This document shows, piece by piece, positions 1-11,462 of a DNA stretch of 64,000 bases. Every line of letters starts with the position of its first letter. Position 1 is the first letter of the stretch. A program made the position numbers and the translations under genes. The notes under the pieces were generated by a model. That model was not told where the DNA came from. It ran no database searches and saw nothing but the letters and a program-made list of their open reading frames with translations. Source of the DNA: Choristoneura fumiferana (taxonomy: Eukaryota > Arthropoda > Insecta > Lepidoptera > Tortricidae); contig NC_133494.1 in assembly GCF_025370935.1 (NCBI RefSeq), positions 18,880,377-18,944,376 on the forward strand, read 5' to 3'.

Positions 1-37
1 GTAGACCTACCCTAACATCTCATCTACCTATCACTCA

Positions 38-165
38 GGCCGATTCTGGTTCCGGTTCGTTTTCGGTTCGATTCTGTTTCTGGTTCTGATAAACTAAATT
101 GAAAACACCTGGTTCCGTTTTCGGTTCCGATAAAACTACATCCGTTACAAACCTGGTCCTGGTAC
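38..165. repeat. Degenerate GGTTCC-type tandem repeat
   Basis: Variants of GGTTCCG, GGTTCG and GGTTCTG recur every 6 to 12 bases (for example CTGGTTCCGGTTCG). This is a low-complexity degenerate tandem repeat with no open frame of note. Confidence 0.6.
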
Positions 166-1115
166 TAATATATTCAAGAGTATATTATAGCAGTGATCCA
201 ACGTTCATTAGTATAAATAAAGGTTGATGGATTGGGTGTGAAAGCAGAGTGCTTTATCTTTTGAAGTGTCGTTACGTCATGCCTTTTTACGTTTTGTTAG
301 CGCTGAAACGGATAGCTCCAGATTTATGTTTTAGTTTAGTTCCTTTTGCTAAGTTGGTTTTTAAGCTCGAATTAACTGAGTCTTTGAGCATGTTACAATT
401 CTGTGCAGGGTTTGTCACACCACTTGCGCGATCGAACTCTTGCTTCTATGCGACCACCTTTTTGTGGTCTATTTTGAGATACATGGTTGGTTTTAATTCA
501 TGTAGAGCAGATAATGTGCACGACCGTTGTAAATTGAACATTTTTTACTCGTTCGTTACATCACATTTGCTGGACACAGGCCTCCTCTCGTTGATTGGAA
601 TTTCATTTAAGATCAGACAGCGCAAAACCTGAATGTTTTTTACACAAAGGATTTCTTTAGTTTCAAGGCAAATAGACCAAAATTTAAATTAACAATTTCA
701 TTTTTTTACAGTATTAGCATATTTACAGTAAAGTAACAGGATTTAGATCTTGATAACCTTTGAATTAAAAATAAATAACAACGACTAATAAACAAAAGAT
801 ACGTAATCTATCAAACTAAAAAAGAGAGCTATAGATTCAAGAAACTCAAGTAGTATTGTAATTACACAGAAGGAAATTATTAAACCTAAAAGAGAGAGCC
901 TCATAGAAAAAGACAGGCACTTGAGGCAGTGCGTCGACCGTTAATGAATGACCGTATTGTGTGTCCGTCGGTTTGATAGATCGCAACTCATGAACCGAAA
1001 GCACTTATTGTTCATTTTCAGTATCCGGGTCGGAATGACGTCTGGACATTCTAGGATTCGAGTTACAGTTGTAAGTAGTTAAGTTAATTACGTGTAGTTT
1101 TAAAGTTAGAAAATT
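166..1115. other. Unassigned AT-rich DNA
   Basis: A plus-strand frame of about 127 codons lies at 249-632. It has no motif, no splice context and no upstream signal, so I regard it as chance. Nothing else is recognisable. Confidence 0.4.
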
Positions 1116-1119
1116 TGAT

Positions 1120-1545
1120 CATCACCATCATCGTCATTATCAGCCGAAGGACGTCCACTGTTGGACATAAACCTATAATTACTTCGATTGGAAGCAGCCT
1201 GCGTCCACCGTGAGCCTTTGGCTTTAACACATTCACTGCCACCGAAGCACATATGCGTTTTTCGAAACTTCGCCCAGTGCCACTATCATAATTATTCATA
1301 CATTATGAACGCACATGTGCGTCGGTGGCACCTGTGGCAGTCAGGCGGCAGTGAATGCGTTAAGCAGAGCATCCGTCGATCTCGTTGGTGGACTTACTAC
1401 GCTGCGCTTGCAGTTTCACTCGAGCACTCCACGGTGTCCGTTCGAAAAAATTTCGGCCCCCAACGGCCACGTGTTCTCCACGCTATATGGGCTGCCCATT
1501 GCCACTTCAACGAGCTAATTCGCTCAACTATTTCAGTCACCTCGG
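1120..1545 (-). mobile_element. Non-LTR retrotransposon 3' end (decayed)
   Basis: Read on the minus strand, this resembles the C-terminal coding end of a lepidopteran non-LTR element: a stretch related to VAMG...WPLG, then PPTRSTDAL, then the usual tail ending GGACGTCCTTCGGCTGATAA and ATG-rich triplets. Frames are broken, so this is a 5'-truncated relic. Plus-strand frames across it are shadows. Confidence 0.65.
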
Positions 1546-1569
1546 TTATTCTATCTTCTCATTTCTGAG

Positions 1570-2325
1570 TTACAGACTTTAAATTAGGCAAATACCAATG
1601 TTTTTTGAGGTGCTCCAACAACAAAATTGCATTAGACTACACTGACTGAACGAACAGAAGCTTATATATGATGCAAATTTAGCATTTGATGTGGCGTTAG
1701 ATAGGGCATGCATTTAGGAAAACTGACGGACGTTAACACTAGTCTTTGTCATGGTGCCTACTTGAAACAAGGAAATGAGATCACCCAAAACAACGTGGCG
1801 TCCGTTGAAAGCCAAATCTACTAGTAGTTCTTGGCTACAAGTTAGACGATTGGAAAAATATGCTGAGAACTACATGTCAAACATGTCACAGATAAGGGAT
1901 AGGGAACAGGGTACAATGACAATAACGATGAAGAAGGGATCTACGATAGGGACCAAGCATATTTCTTCATTTTGCTTTGTCATTCCTTATGGACAGGCAA
2001 CGGCCACAAGCCACTGAATTAAAAATATATAAGTATATACATATTTCAGATCACAAGAATCGATCTCATAATCATAAAATTATAAATTGTATTGTGTATT
2101 GTAACTGGATTATAAGAATGTGTTTTCTTTGTTAGATTGTTAATACTTAATGAATGCACAAGCAAATTAAGAGAAAGTTGATTTTGTAAAACTGGGTAGT
2201 AATAAATTTTGCATGTCTGTCAATCATGCTTAATTATAATTGTACTGTTTACTATTATTCTTGCAGCTGTTTTTGTTGGTATTTTATAGAATGAAAAGAA
2301 ATCCGCCAATAGTACGTACCAGGTA
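1570..2325. other. Unassigned DNA
   Basis: An 80-codon plus frame at 1,775-2,017 has no recognisable domain. The rest is AT-rich with no clear repeat structure. Confidence 0.35.
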
Positions 2326-2329
2326 CCTA

Positions 2330-2725
2330 CTAAAAGTATGATTGTCTACTTTTACGTCCTACAGTGGCAACAAAGAATTAAAATTAACTTGCACTGTTTG
2401 TCGCGGTCAAATCTTACAAGTCCATTTTGACCCACTTCCATTAACCGGCTTGACTTAAAATTTGACATTACTAGGTATAAGTAAGTCCGGAGACATTAGT
2501 CTGGTACTGAAATTCTGGTAGTCCAGCCAGGCCAGGACCATCTCCGCACGGAACTCTCAACGATTAATAGCATCGACTTGAGATTTGGTACGGAAATGTG
2601 GTTTGGATGATAATGCAAGTGCATCCACAGAAAGTACAATCAGCAGATAAATCTTGTATTAAAAAATAAGTTTTTAACAAAACCTTGATAATAGTCTTAC
2701 TTAAATAAAAACTTGTAAACATCGT
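2330..2725 (+). repeat. Dispersed repeat family C, copy 1
   Basis: Shares an ordered set of blocks with 21,335-21,610: TTTGACCCACTTC, then a segment about a GGTAGT...CCAG pair, then CTCCGCA..GAACTCTCAA, then GAGATTTGGTACGGA. This is probably the 3' untranslated end of a retroelement. It is diverged and non-coding. Confidence 0.55.
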
Positions 2726-3655
2726 AAGCGTTAGAAACTTGTCTTAATATATCATCACAAATCATCACAAAAGATTAACGTTTATTAAAAACGTCGCAGG
2801 AACTCAAAAAAGCCGGTTTGTTAGTCAAGTTCATATTTAACCTAAACGCGACAAATTCACAGTCATTCTTGAATTTTTTCACGAGCCATTTCGATCTTTA
2901 TTCAGATGGAAATAAGGGAAACATTACATTTACGGGTACGCATAAAAGTTGTTTTTTTTCACCTGACTCACATTTGCACACGGAAATCTGTAACGATAAC
3001 GATTTTTGTTATAACTGCTAGTGATTTATTTTTATTTTATCGATATCGATACATTTATTACAACAATATACTTATTATAATATTTCTTTATTGTTTTGCA
3101 GATATTTATTCCGAGTAACATTAATAGCAATTATAAGCTGTACTTGTAACTAGATTGAAAATTGTGTAATTTAAATTAGACCATACGATCGAGTTGTTAG
3201 TTAATTTCATATTTAAATAAAGCTGTTAATTAAATGTAACGTGTTTAATGTTGATGATATTAGGCTTTTGACATAAAATATGAAATATTTTCTAGATTAA
3301 GAGCTAAACTGTTTGATATTTTGTTTAATTTTTTAGGGAAATTAAAGAAAGATACATATTTTGCATTAACATAGGATATTTTTATTCTTAGAAAATCCAC
3401 AGTTCCCACCAAAAGAAGACAAAAGAAGGAACGGACAACAGCAATTCTATTGCCTTGATTAATATTATAAATATGTATATAAATCTACCCGTCTGTATGT
3501 TGTTTTAGTTAAAATTCGGTATAATAATAATATTTATTTATCTTACAAAAATAACAATTATAACAAACTTATAGGCTAGATATATACTAAAGGAAACTAA
3601 TTCTTATACCTGAACTAGAAAACTCCTGTGTTTCAGGTGTAAAAAAGGTATTATT
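2726..3655. other. Unassigned AT-rich DNA
   Basis: Strongly AT-rich. A splice-acceptor-like tract (TTTATTGTTTTGCAG, ending near 3,101) is followed by no convincing exon. Confidence 0.35.
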
Positions 3656-3659
3656 AATG

Positions 3660-3740
3660 ATAGCTTGAGACCCTGACAAGGACGAAGAAAAGTTTTTATC
3701 TCGGGAAATTGCATAGTTCCCGCAACCTAGCTATTATCTA
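3660..3740 (+). repeat. Dispersed repeat family B fragment
   Basis: Contains the block TTTTTATCTCGGGAAATTGC followed by ATAGTTCCCGC, the most conserved part of a repeat found about a dozen times in this window. It is a 3'-end-like, truncated, non-coding fragment. Confidence 0.6.
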
Positions 3741-3744
3741 ATAA

Positions 3745-4925
3745 AATTAATATAATTTTGCTCATAAATTCTGAACATTTTAATCCACAACCCTCTGCTT
3801 ACGAGCCTATAACCTTCTACAGCCATAAAAATAAACAAACAAAACAAATAAGCTTCAATTCAAGTTTATCGATAGCTGTCTCATCACTATGGTTACTCCA
3901 AGGTGTTTACAGCTCGGTGACAGGTGGACGGTTTTTGTGACGCACACACAGATTATCATTTCCTCGTGTACTTTAACTGTGCCGTTAAGTATAAGTATGG
4001 TTTTTGTGTGAATATTCGTATGTTTTGACTACCAACTATGTCCCGTATAAGTTTTTTCGCTATATTATGTTAGAATATAAGCGAATACGTGTGTTAAACT
4101 TCTGAATTCGTCTTCTATTACATTGACGTTTTCTATTGCATTGAGTTAATTTAGTTACAAAAATTGGCCAGGCAGGCTACGGGGTTTGGCCATATTATAT
4201 TTAATGTTTTTTTTTTAAGACAGACAACGAAACGCGATGTTTTATTTTTATTGCATGCTTTAATAAGTGCATCCTTTTCAATTATCGTTTTCATTTTTAC
4301 CGCTTACTGTTGGATAATCTAGTTTAAATTCTATATAAGGCTGTTCAAAAAATTTTTCTCGGCACAATTACATCTTTATAAAAATCACAACACAAGATAT
4401 AAATGCTTACCCAATACCACCATCACCGGACAATGCCAACGTAACAAAAACTTAAAAAAATATTAACGCTTTCTAGTTCACTCTTACTTATTTCTTAAAA
4501 TTACCATTTTAAACATGCGGCCTACCACAGCGTGCCCACACAATTTGAACTCTATTTCGATTGATGTTAGAGCTGAGCGAATTTTCTGGGCAGTAAAAGG
4601 AAATGGTTGAAGGAAGTTAACTTTTTAATTTTTTTAGGGTAAGGGTCCGATGGTTTCGGATTGAGTTACAGATTTGTTAAATAATTTTATAGCGTGGGAT
4701 ACAACAGGAAGTATCGGAAAGGCGGTGTTGGATTCCGTGTGACAATGGCTTTATTTTTTTGACAATGCGCTATCATTTTGAGTTATCATGTCACTACACG
4801 ATGTTTTAGACTATCGCTGTCATTACTAATTTAAAGATTTTTTATTTTTTTTATTTTTTGAGCTTCTCTTAAATCAACGCGGAACAAAACCCGAATTCAA
4901 ATCATAAATCATGTCACTACTATGA
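3745..4925. other. Unassigned DNA
   Basis: AT-rich with runs of T (4,206-4,220 and 4,836-4,860). No gene or recognisable repeat. Confidence 0.35.
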
Positions 4926-4929
4926 ATAA

Positions 4930-5110
4930 ACAAATATTTTAAATGCGAAATTAACTCTGTGTGTGTGTCCGTCTGTTACTTTTTACACGCTGAAACTCCT
5001 AAACCAATTCGTATAAGTATATACATAGTTTGAGACTCTGGGAAGGCCATTACTTAATTATCAATTTAAAAGGTCCCGTGTGGTAGTAAACGAATTCTTC
5101 AGCTAGTATT
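4930..5110 (+). repeat. Dispersed repeat family B, copy
   Basis: Starts with AAATGCGAAATTAACTCTGT, passes through an ACGCTGAAACTCCTAAACC block and TTTGAGACTCTGGGAAGG, and ends AACGAATTCTTCAGCTAG. This block order matches the other family B copies. Confidence 0.6.
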
Positions 5111-5222
5111 TGTTATTTTTCGGGGCTTAACCCCGACCTTAATGTTGTTAAAATTACATCTAAATTATTTTTAAAGCAATAATAATTTTCTTTCCGATAC
5201 CATGCATACCTGCCTATATATT

Positions 5223-5241
5223 CATCTATCTATCTATCTAC
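5223..5241. repeat. (TCTA)n microsatellite
   Basis: Four to five units of CTAT. Confidence 0.8.
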
Positions 5242-5282
5242 TTTAAACGATCAATTCTTATGTAAATATTTCGGGGTTCTTT

Positions 5283-5410
5283 AAACGGCTTCAACGATTT
5301 CGATTAAATTTGGTATGTCGGGGATCTAGCTTGGTTCGTATCTCTGAGATAAACGCTGGTTACCGAGTTTTAGCCCGAGCGGAACTTGGTCGCCCAGGTA
5401 CTAGGTACAT
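5283..5410 (+). repeat. Dispersed repeat family F, copy 1
   Basis: Matches 25,628-25,772 in the same order: ACGGCTTCAACGATTTCGAT, GGTTACCGAGTTTTAGCCC and GGTCGCCCA. This is probably a retroelement 3' end. Confidence 0.6.
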
Positions 5411-5494
5411 TTATTTTACCAACAATAATCCACAAGAGATAAAAGTTGCTATTCGTCTACTATTAATTGGCATCTCTGTTAATGTCACAATTAA

Positions 5495-5635
5495 GGGGCT
5501 GTTACACCATCCATTGATTAGTGTTAACTGACGGTAAAATGTGGTGCCGTCTCTATTTGTTTTGCTCGAATAGACGGAGACGGCATCACATTTAACCGTC
5601 AGTTAACACTAATCAATGGATGGTGAAACAGCCCC
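5495..5635. mobile_element. PIF/Harbinger-like foldback MITE, copy 1
   Basis: A 141-bp, almost wholly palindromic element. Its termini are GGGGCTGTT and AACAGCCCC, flanked by TAA on both sides (5,492-5,494 and 5,636-5,638). The arms meet near TTTGTTTTGCTCGAATAGA. A 3-bp TWA target duplication is characteristic of PIF/Harbinger transposases. No coding capacity. A second full-length copy is at 25,978 and a truncated one at 14,246. Confidence 0.85.
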
Positions 5636-5900
5636 TAAATCTATTATCAATTAGGCACTACCAACCAATACCTAACATTATAAAAACACGGGGCATGGTA
5701 GTGTTCACGCCAAGACAAAAAGTTTCTAAACCTATACTTAAACGTTTCGTCGATTTAATTCACAGTCACGAGTTTTAACGGCTGTAGATCACAAAATTTC
5801 CCCTTGTCAGATATGGCGATAAGGTTCTGATAGCGTGTTGGTTGATTACGACTGCTATTGATTGTGCATGCCTGCAGCTAGTGTGCCTGTGTTAAAAAAA

Positions 5901-6197
5901 TATACCTATCCATAAAATTTGCACCTACAAAACCCTTTTTTTTCATAACAGTTTCCAAAGAAGGTTTTCCGACAGACGTTTACCGCTAGATGGCGTTAGT
6001 ATCGTGAGAGAGAGTGACATTTCTGTAACGCTTGTGATTGTATAGATATGTAAATGAGCCAATCACAAGCAAGACTGAAACGTCAAACGAATCTCACGCT
6101 ACTAACGCCATCTAGCGATATTTCATTTGTCGGAAAACCCTTTTTTGGAACATGTGAAAAAAAGGGTTTTGTAGGTGCAAACATGGATAGGTATATA
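5901..6197. mobile_element. Foldback element, about 297 bp
   Basis: Left end TATACCTATCCATAAAATTT and right end ATGGATAGGTATATA are inverted copies. Further arm pairs follow: GCACCTACAAAACCC with GGGTTTTGTAGGTGC, and GCTAGATGGCGTTAGTA with TACTAACGCCATCTAGC. The centre is AT-rich. A minus-strand frame that covers part of it is a shadow. Confidence 0.75.
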
Positions 6198-6204
6198 CAG
6201 CATC

Positions 6205-6350
6205 TGGCCGCAAAAACTACGCACGTAAGATAGCTGAGAGCTGATCCCAAATAAACAGACAAGGTTAGAGTGAATAGGCTGTTACTGAACAAGTGAGATA
6301 CACCTTTGGCCTCATCTGCACTTAACATCAGGTTAGGGGTCAATCACGGT
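6205..6350. repeat. Dispersed repeat family G, copy 1
   Basis: Shares with 23,640-23,745 the ordered blocks GTTACTGAAC, GAGATACACCTTTGGCCT, ATCTGCACTTAACATCAGG and TTAGGGGTCAATCACG. The same orientation and ordering show one repeat family, whose nature is unknown. Confidence 0.65.
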
Positions 6351-6354
6351 CAGT

Positions 6355-7053
6355 CTCATTAAAAAAAAAGCAAAGGGATATCCATTCGCCACGTAATTAT
6401 CACTTTGTCGTACTGGCCACCAAGAACTGGCCGAAAATTGCATACGTAAAAACAAAATACTATGTTCCAAATTTGAAACTCTAAGGATACCGTCACCTTA
6501 TTTTGATTACCTGTTGAATATAGTTTTTTTTCTTTGAAATATGACATCCTGTTATGTTGTCTCTGGCCAGTTGACTTATTTTGTTTTATGAGAAAATATT
6601 TTTATATGTCTAACGAAGGTCTAACGTCCTGTGTGAGTAGTGACTTGAGTCTATGGAGTCCAAGCCCTACCCAACCCAACTTCCTAAGTACAACCTCTGT
6701 ACTCAACGTCACGTCACAGATAGCACACTGCATACATTTAACTTGAAAACACTGCTATCAGCAGTTTTCTATCGCTTGATTGCTGCGTCTGATTGTTGAT
6801 ACGCTGTGACATTTACAAGTACGGAGAAAGTGGCACACACGACTGATTCGAGATGAGATCTATGATGAAGTACCTATAAAAAAAAAGTCTGTCAAATACC
6901 TACAGTTACTTTTGCCTCATGAACGGCAGACACCAGAGCCTTATTGTCTAATGGCTGTAATGTTTTCACCATTACTTATATCACATGGTATAAGACGTAG
7001 GAAAGAGATAGGAAGTAAATGCAATCGCGAACGTCGGCGCCTTAGACTATACG
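6355..7053. other. Unassigned DNA
   Basis: No gene or repeat recognised. Short frames on both strands lack any supporting signal. Confidence 0.35.
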
Positions 7054-7065
7054 GCCTGTCTTTGT

Positions 7066-7371
7066 CATCATCATCATCATCTCAGCCTATATACGTCCCA
7101 CTGCTGGGCACAGGCCTCCTCTCAGATCAAGAGGCTTAGGCCATAGTTCCCACGCGGGCCCAGTGCGATTGGGAACTTCGCACGCACCATGAATCGCTTC
7201 GCAGGTTTGTGCAGGTTTCCTCACGATGTTTTCCTTCACCGCAAAGCTCGTGGTAAATTTCAAATGTAATTCCGCACATGAATTTCGAAAAACTCAGAGG
7301 TGCGAGCCGGGGTTCGAACCCACGACCCTCTGCTTGAGAGGCGATACGTCAAACCACTAGGCCACTACGGC
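7066..7371 (-). mobile_element. tRNA-derived SINE (family 1), full length
   Basis: On the minus strand the head carries Pol III box A (GGCCTAGTGGTTTGAC) and box B (GGTTCGAACCCC), and the tail ends GTATATAGGCTGAGATGATG with ATG repeats. Twelve-base direct repeats GCCTGTCTTTGT at 7,054-7,065 and 7,372-7,383 are an exact target-site duplication, so this is a LINE-mobilised retroposition with intact ends. Confidence 0.9.
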
Positions 7372-7383
7372 GCCTGTCTTTGT

Positions 7384-8925
7384 ATATGGCTAGAAATATA
7401 CTCTTCATCACATTATTAATCATAAAATGAGCTACATAGATAAAACATTTGCCTTACTACTCTGTAACTACACGTGCAAAACAGCTACGTCTGTGTGACA
7501 ATGTATGTTAGTATGAAAGCCACCTTCCTCGATTCGACACAAATTGTAAGGGTTGTAAGGTTTTAAACGTTACTAAAAAACTGCAGACGATTCTCTTGTA
7601 ATTTGGTTCCAATATAATCACAGGTATTGAATTATCATACATTGTATTCAATGCAACATAATTGCTACATGTTTTGGGAACAAGGTGTACCAAATTTGCG
7701 AGGCAGGTGGTTCGAGCATCTGCCAGATAGGTACTCTCTTATTCGATGTTACTGTTTTCGACATTTATTTTATGAACGTGACCTTCATATAGTTGTAGCT
7801 TTTGCAATATGTAATAGAGTACGAATTAAACCACAAGATGTGTATTCAATTATATTGAACTTCTGCGTGGAAAAATCCTAAACGATTTGCTACAAATGTA
7901 AAACACACTTCTTCCAAACTAGTACTTTCTCGAATACCATTGTAGCCTATATATTGGTATTTTGACCCATTTAAGTGCAGAATTTCTAAAATTGCTGAAA
8001 TCTTTCTGAAAACAGGATCCAACAAATAACGTACTTAAATTATTTATAAACGTTTAGCTGAGAATAAAGTGCAAAACTTTTGAAATACATAATGATCATT
8101 TATCATAACAAAATTAACTATAACATTCAAATTAACATTAGACATTAGCCACAAGAATGAAGATCGAAATGCATATACCTAACATTATACAAAGTGTCTT
8201 TACCTTCAGGGCAGAGATGAATTTTAGTGCAACACGGGCTTCCTACAGGAAGGGAGTAGCCTTAGCGATAGATTATTATTAAAATTGTCCTGGCGTTTGT
8301 TGCGGAGGGAAAAAAGCACACAAGTGCAGTTCCGCACACTTACATGCAATAACAGAACTGCCAACCGACTGTAATGATGACGTAAACACATAAATAATCC
8401 AACAATACACTAATAATTCGTGTAAAGATGACTCAAAACTCACACATTGACAAGTTGTTCATCGGCGAAAAGTCGGATTTATCGCTTGACCGATCCGAAA
8501 TTTGTACGGGAGAATGGGCTCGATGCTAGTAAACGAATCCGACAACAATTTATTACACATGTAAAATTTTCACACCATAGTTCCGGTTATATGTACCACC
8601 TACCAAATAAGCGAAACATTGTGATTGCCCATCTGTTTACTTGCATTTTCAGCAAATTAATTATCATTTCATTTCAAATCTGTAAAACATTCCTTGTCTA
8701 AAAATTATTTTATTAAAACAACGTGGCACAATACAAATAGGTACTTTTGATTTAATTAAATGTTTTCAGATAAAAACACAAACGTATTTTAGATTTCATT
8801 TTACCAATGGAACTCAAGTGGCCCTTATTTTCTTTTGCCTAGTATATATTAATAGTCTTTGAATCTGACAAAATATCGATACAATCGTTTCGACTATTTT
8901 TCAACGTCGCAACGGTACAGGCACT
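7384..8925. other. Unassigned DNA
   Basis: About 1.5 kb of AT-rich sequence. Two 84-codon plus frames (7,627-7,881 and 8,447-8,701) show no domain, no signal peptide and no splice context. Confidence 0.35.
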
Positions 8926-8929
8926 TGTC

Positions 8930-9190
8930 CCACCGCAGACGATGAGCGAGAAGCGAGTAGAGCGAGTAACTAGAAACGAGTGGGTGAGCAGTGAGAAGCG
9001 AGTGTAGTTTTGTCGCTGGCTGTAAGCGAGTGTTCGAGTGCGACGGGCGATTACTCGCTCCACTCGACTCGCTCGTGCGGGGCGGCTACCAAGCTGACAT
9101 CGCTGAGCGAGTATCTATAGCTCAGCGAGTTTTATAGCTCTTGTCGCTGCGACAAAAGATGTAAGAGCGAGTTCTCGCCGACAGTGTGAA
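8930..9190. repeat. GCGAG/CTCGC-rich block
   Basis: The pentamer GCGAG or its complement recurs about a dozen times in 260 bp, in both orientations, in otherwise AT-rich DNA. Local GC is high. It may be a degenerate foldback element, but I could not define termini. Confidence 0.5.
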
Positions 9191-9320
9191 CAGCCAGCGA
9201 TCAACTATTAATATATGTCTCTTTTACTCACACAGGATCTTATATCTTTTGTTCGTTTCTTGAGCGAGAAAATAGTCGATAGCCAATCGTTTCCTCGCTG
9301 GCGGTGAGACAACTGCCTAA

Positions 9321-10074
9321 AGTACGATTCACACTGAGCGGATCGCGGGGTGGAATCGGCTGCCACCACGTTCCACCGGCGCCTCGAGCACGCTGAGGCA
9401 GCCGACCGGCGTCCTCCAACCGGACGGCGCGAGTCGGCTGCCACGGCATGGCACCGGCTCTTCAAGCACGCCGTGGAAGCGGTGGTAGACAAAATGCCCA
9501 ATGGAATGGATCCGACGGCGACAGAGGCCGAAAGGAGGCGATCGAACGCGACGGCAGCCGAACGCAGTAGGGAATACGTGAGGAGCCGACCGGCCTCGAC
9601 GGCAACTGAACGCACGCGAGGAGCCGACCGGCCGCAAGCTGTGTAAATTCTATTCAAATATGGTGATGCTAGTACTGCGCAGACGTTCTAAATTAATTTG
9701 GCATCTGATAAAGTGCGCTAGGACGCCGTGAGGCCCGGTCCGCTCAGTGTGAATCGTACTTCATCATCATCATCATCCCAGCCTATATAGTCCCAGCTGG
9801 CACAGGCCTCCTCTCAGAACAAGAGGGCTTGGGCCATAGTTCCCACGCGGGCCAGTGCGGATGGGAACTTACACGCACCATTGAATTGCTTCGTAGGTTT
9901 GTGCAGGTTTCCTCACGATGTTTTCCTTCACCGCAAAGCTCGTGGTAAATTTCAAATGTAATTCCGCACATGAATTTTCGAAACTCAGAGGTGCGAGCCG
10001 GGGTTTGACCCACGACCCTCTGTTTGAGAGCGATAGGTCAAACACTAAGCCACCACGGCTTACGGAATCGTACT
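9321..10074. mobile_element. GC-rich Harbinger-like MITE, split by a SINE
   Basis: Terminal inverted repeats AGTACGATTCACACTGAGCG at the left and CGCTCAGTGTGAATCGTACT at the right. Between them lies GC-rich sequence in which GCAGCCGACCGGC-like units recur. The right terminus was duplicated when a SINE (9,762-10,064) inserted. Taking that into account, the element is flanked by TAA at 9,318-9,320 and 10,075-10,077. Long frames on both strands inside it (up to 149 codons) are a product of the GC-rich repeats, not genes. Confidence 0.75.
9762..10064 (-). mobile_element. SINE family 1 inserted in MITE terminus
   Basis: Minus-strand copy with tail CATCATCATCATCATCCCAG at the left and tRNA-like head at the right. 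Exact 11-bp target duplication GAATCGTACTT at 9,751-9,761 and 10,065-10,075. The SINE is therefore younger than the MITE it interrupts. A few single-base losses in conserved positions show it is not recent. Confidence 0.9.
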
Positions 10075-10354
10075 TAAGTGATCCAAATAGCGACAAAGCC
10101 GACAAAGCAGCTCGCGCCCCCCTGTGCCAACGGTTTCAAACTTTTGTCCGCTGAAACTGTAGAAAGCTAACCCAAAACATTGTTTGTGAAGTTTCAGCAT
10201 ACCATTACCCCAGATTTAGTCTGCTGAAAATAATACAATTGTATTAGTTCGAGTCACCTTGCCATTATTACGGTCCCATTTGTTTTAAAAAGGATTGTCA
10301 TACCTGCCCGAGACTGTCTAGAAATTTGAGGAACTAGAATTACATAATAATATC

Positions 10355-10625
10355 TCACTAATGTTATAAATGTGAAAGTTTGTAAGTATGTATGTAAACT
10401 CTTTATTGTACAAAAGAAAAGAAACAAAACACAATTGACAAACTTTGAGATACTTGTACAAAGGTAAGTCTGTTTGTGTGTTTGTTAACTCTACACGTCT
10501 AAATAGCAGAACCGATTTAGATGAAATTCTATAGACAGAAAGTTTGAATCCCGAGGAAGGACATAAGATAGTTTTTATCCCGGAAAATTGCATAGTTCCC
10601 GCAGGATGCATAGGAACAGCTAGTC
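10355..10625 (+). repeat. Dispersed repeat family B, copy
   Basis: AATGTTATAAATGTGAAAGT start, AACCGATTTAGATGAAATTC, GAATCCCGAGGAAGGACATA, then GGAAAATTGCATAGTTCCCG and GGAACAGCTAGT end. This is one of the better-preserved copies. It contains a short extra segment around 10,395-10,460 (a TACAAAAGAAAAG stretch). Confidence 0.65.
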
Positions 10626-11276
10626 CTATATATGTATTATTTATTCTTTCACAAGTGTTTTGGATATGCATCCATTATTTGCGTTGTCATGTAGATATAA
10701 ATTGCGATAAGTACGTACAGTGGAGGGCATAAATATCTAAACAGCGATCGAGTCAATAAATAATACATACAGTGTCCCACGACTACGCCATCCACACGGA
10801 GAAAAAGTATATTAAATATTGTAGATGATCAATTTACTGAAAACTGACTCACTGTGATTTTAAAAACGATTTAAACTGCATTCAAAAGCTTTTTAATAAT
10901 CTTTATTATTAGTTCATGGCAACTAAACCTACTTCTAATTCTGATACTACAGACTAAGCTACAGACTGACTCGTTGAATGTTCGAACTCTATTTATTTGT
11001 CAGCACGCTAGAAATAAGCTCAGACTGTTACCACGTGCATAACACTTCAATGTTGGATGCAGTATAGTGTAGATACGGTCAAACGATTCACAGGTAATTG
11101 ATGGATGCGTTACTTTACAAAGGAACATATCAATGAACTGCAATCTTTTCCTTTTCCCACTCTCTATACTTTTTCTTCCTTTTTCATTTACTTTCTTTTT
11201 TCCTGAAAAGACATCGTACCCTTAAAATTGACCACACGAAAAGCCTCAAAATTTACACTTTTTAAAAGCTCTTGGT
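10626..11276. other. Unassigned DNA
   Basis: No gene or recognisable repeat. Confidence 0.35.
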
Positions 11277-11462
11277 TGCTTTATGCGATAAACGCGACGT
11301 TAAACGCAATACGTTTGACGCACATCTAATCCAACCAATCACAATCCACGCAATCTAAATACCACTCACCGCATAAGACTATGTTTGGTAATTAGATTAT
11401 CTGATGCAAATTGGTGTGCGTCAAACGCATTTCGTTTAACGCAGCGTTTATAGCATAAAGCA
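11277..11462. mobile_element. Foldback MITE, about 186 bp
   Basis: Left TGCTTTATGCGATAAACGCG and right GCGTTTATAGCATAAAGCA are inverted copies. A second arm pair is ACGTTTGACGCACA with TGTGCGTCAAACGCA. Non-coding. Confidence 0.75.

Noticed and set aside
249..632. 127-codon plus frame
   Set aside because: No domain, no codon-like pattern, no splice or start context; AT-rich chance frame.
1188..1568. 126-codon plus frame
   Set aside because: Antisense shadow of a non-LTR retrotransposon 3' end.
9208..9657. 149-codon minus frame and overlapping frames of about 100 codons on both strands
   Set aside because: They run through the GC-rich repeated interior of a MITE, which is open on several frames at once.
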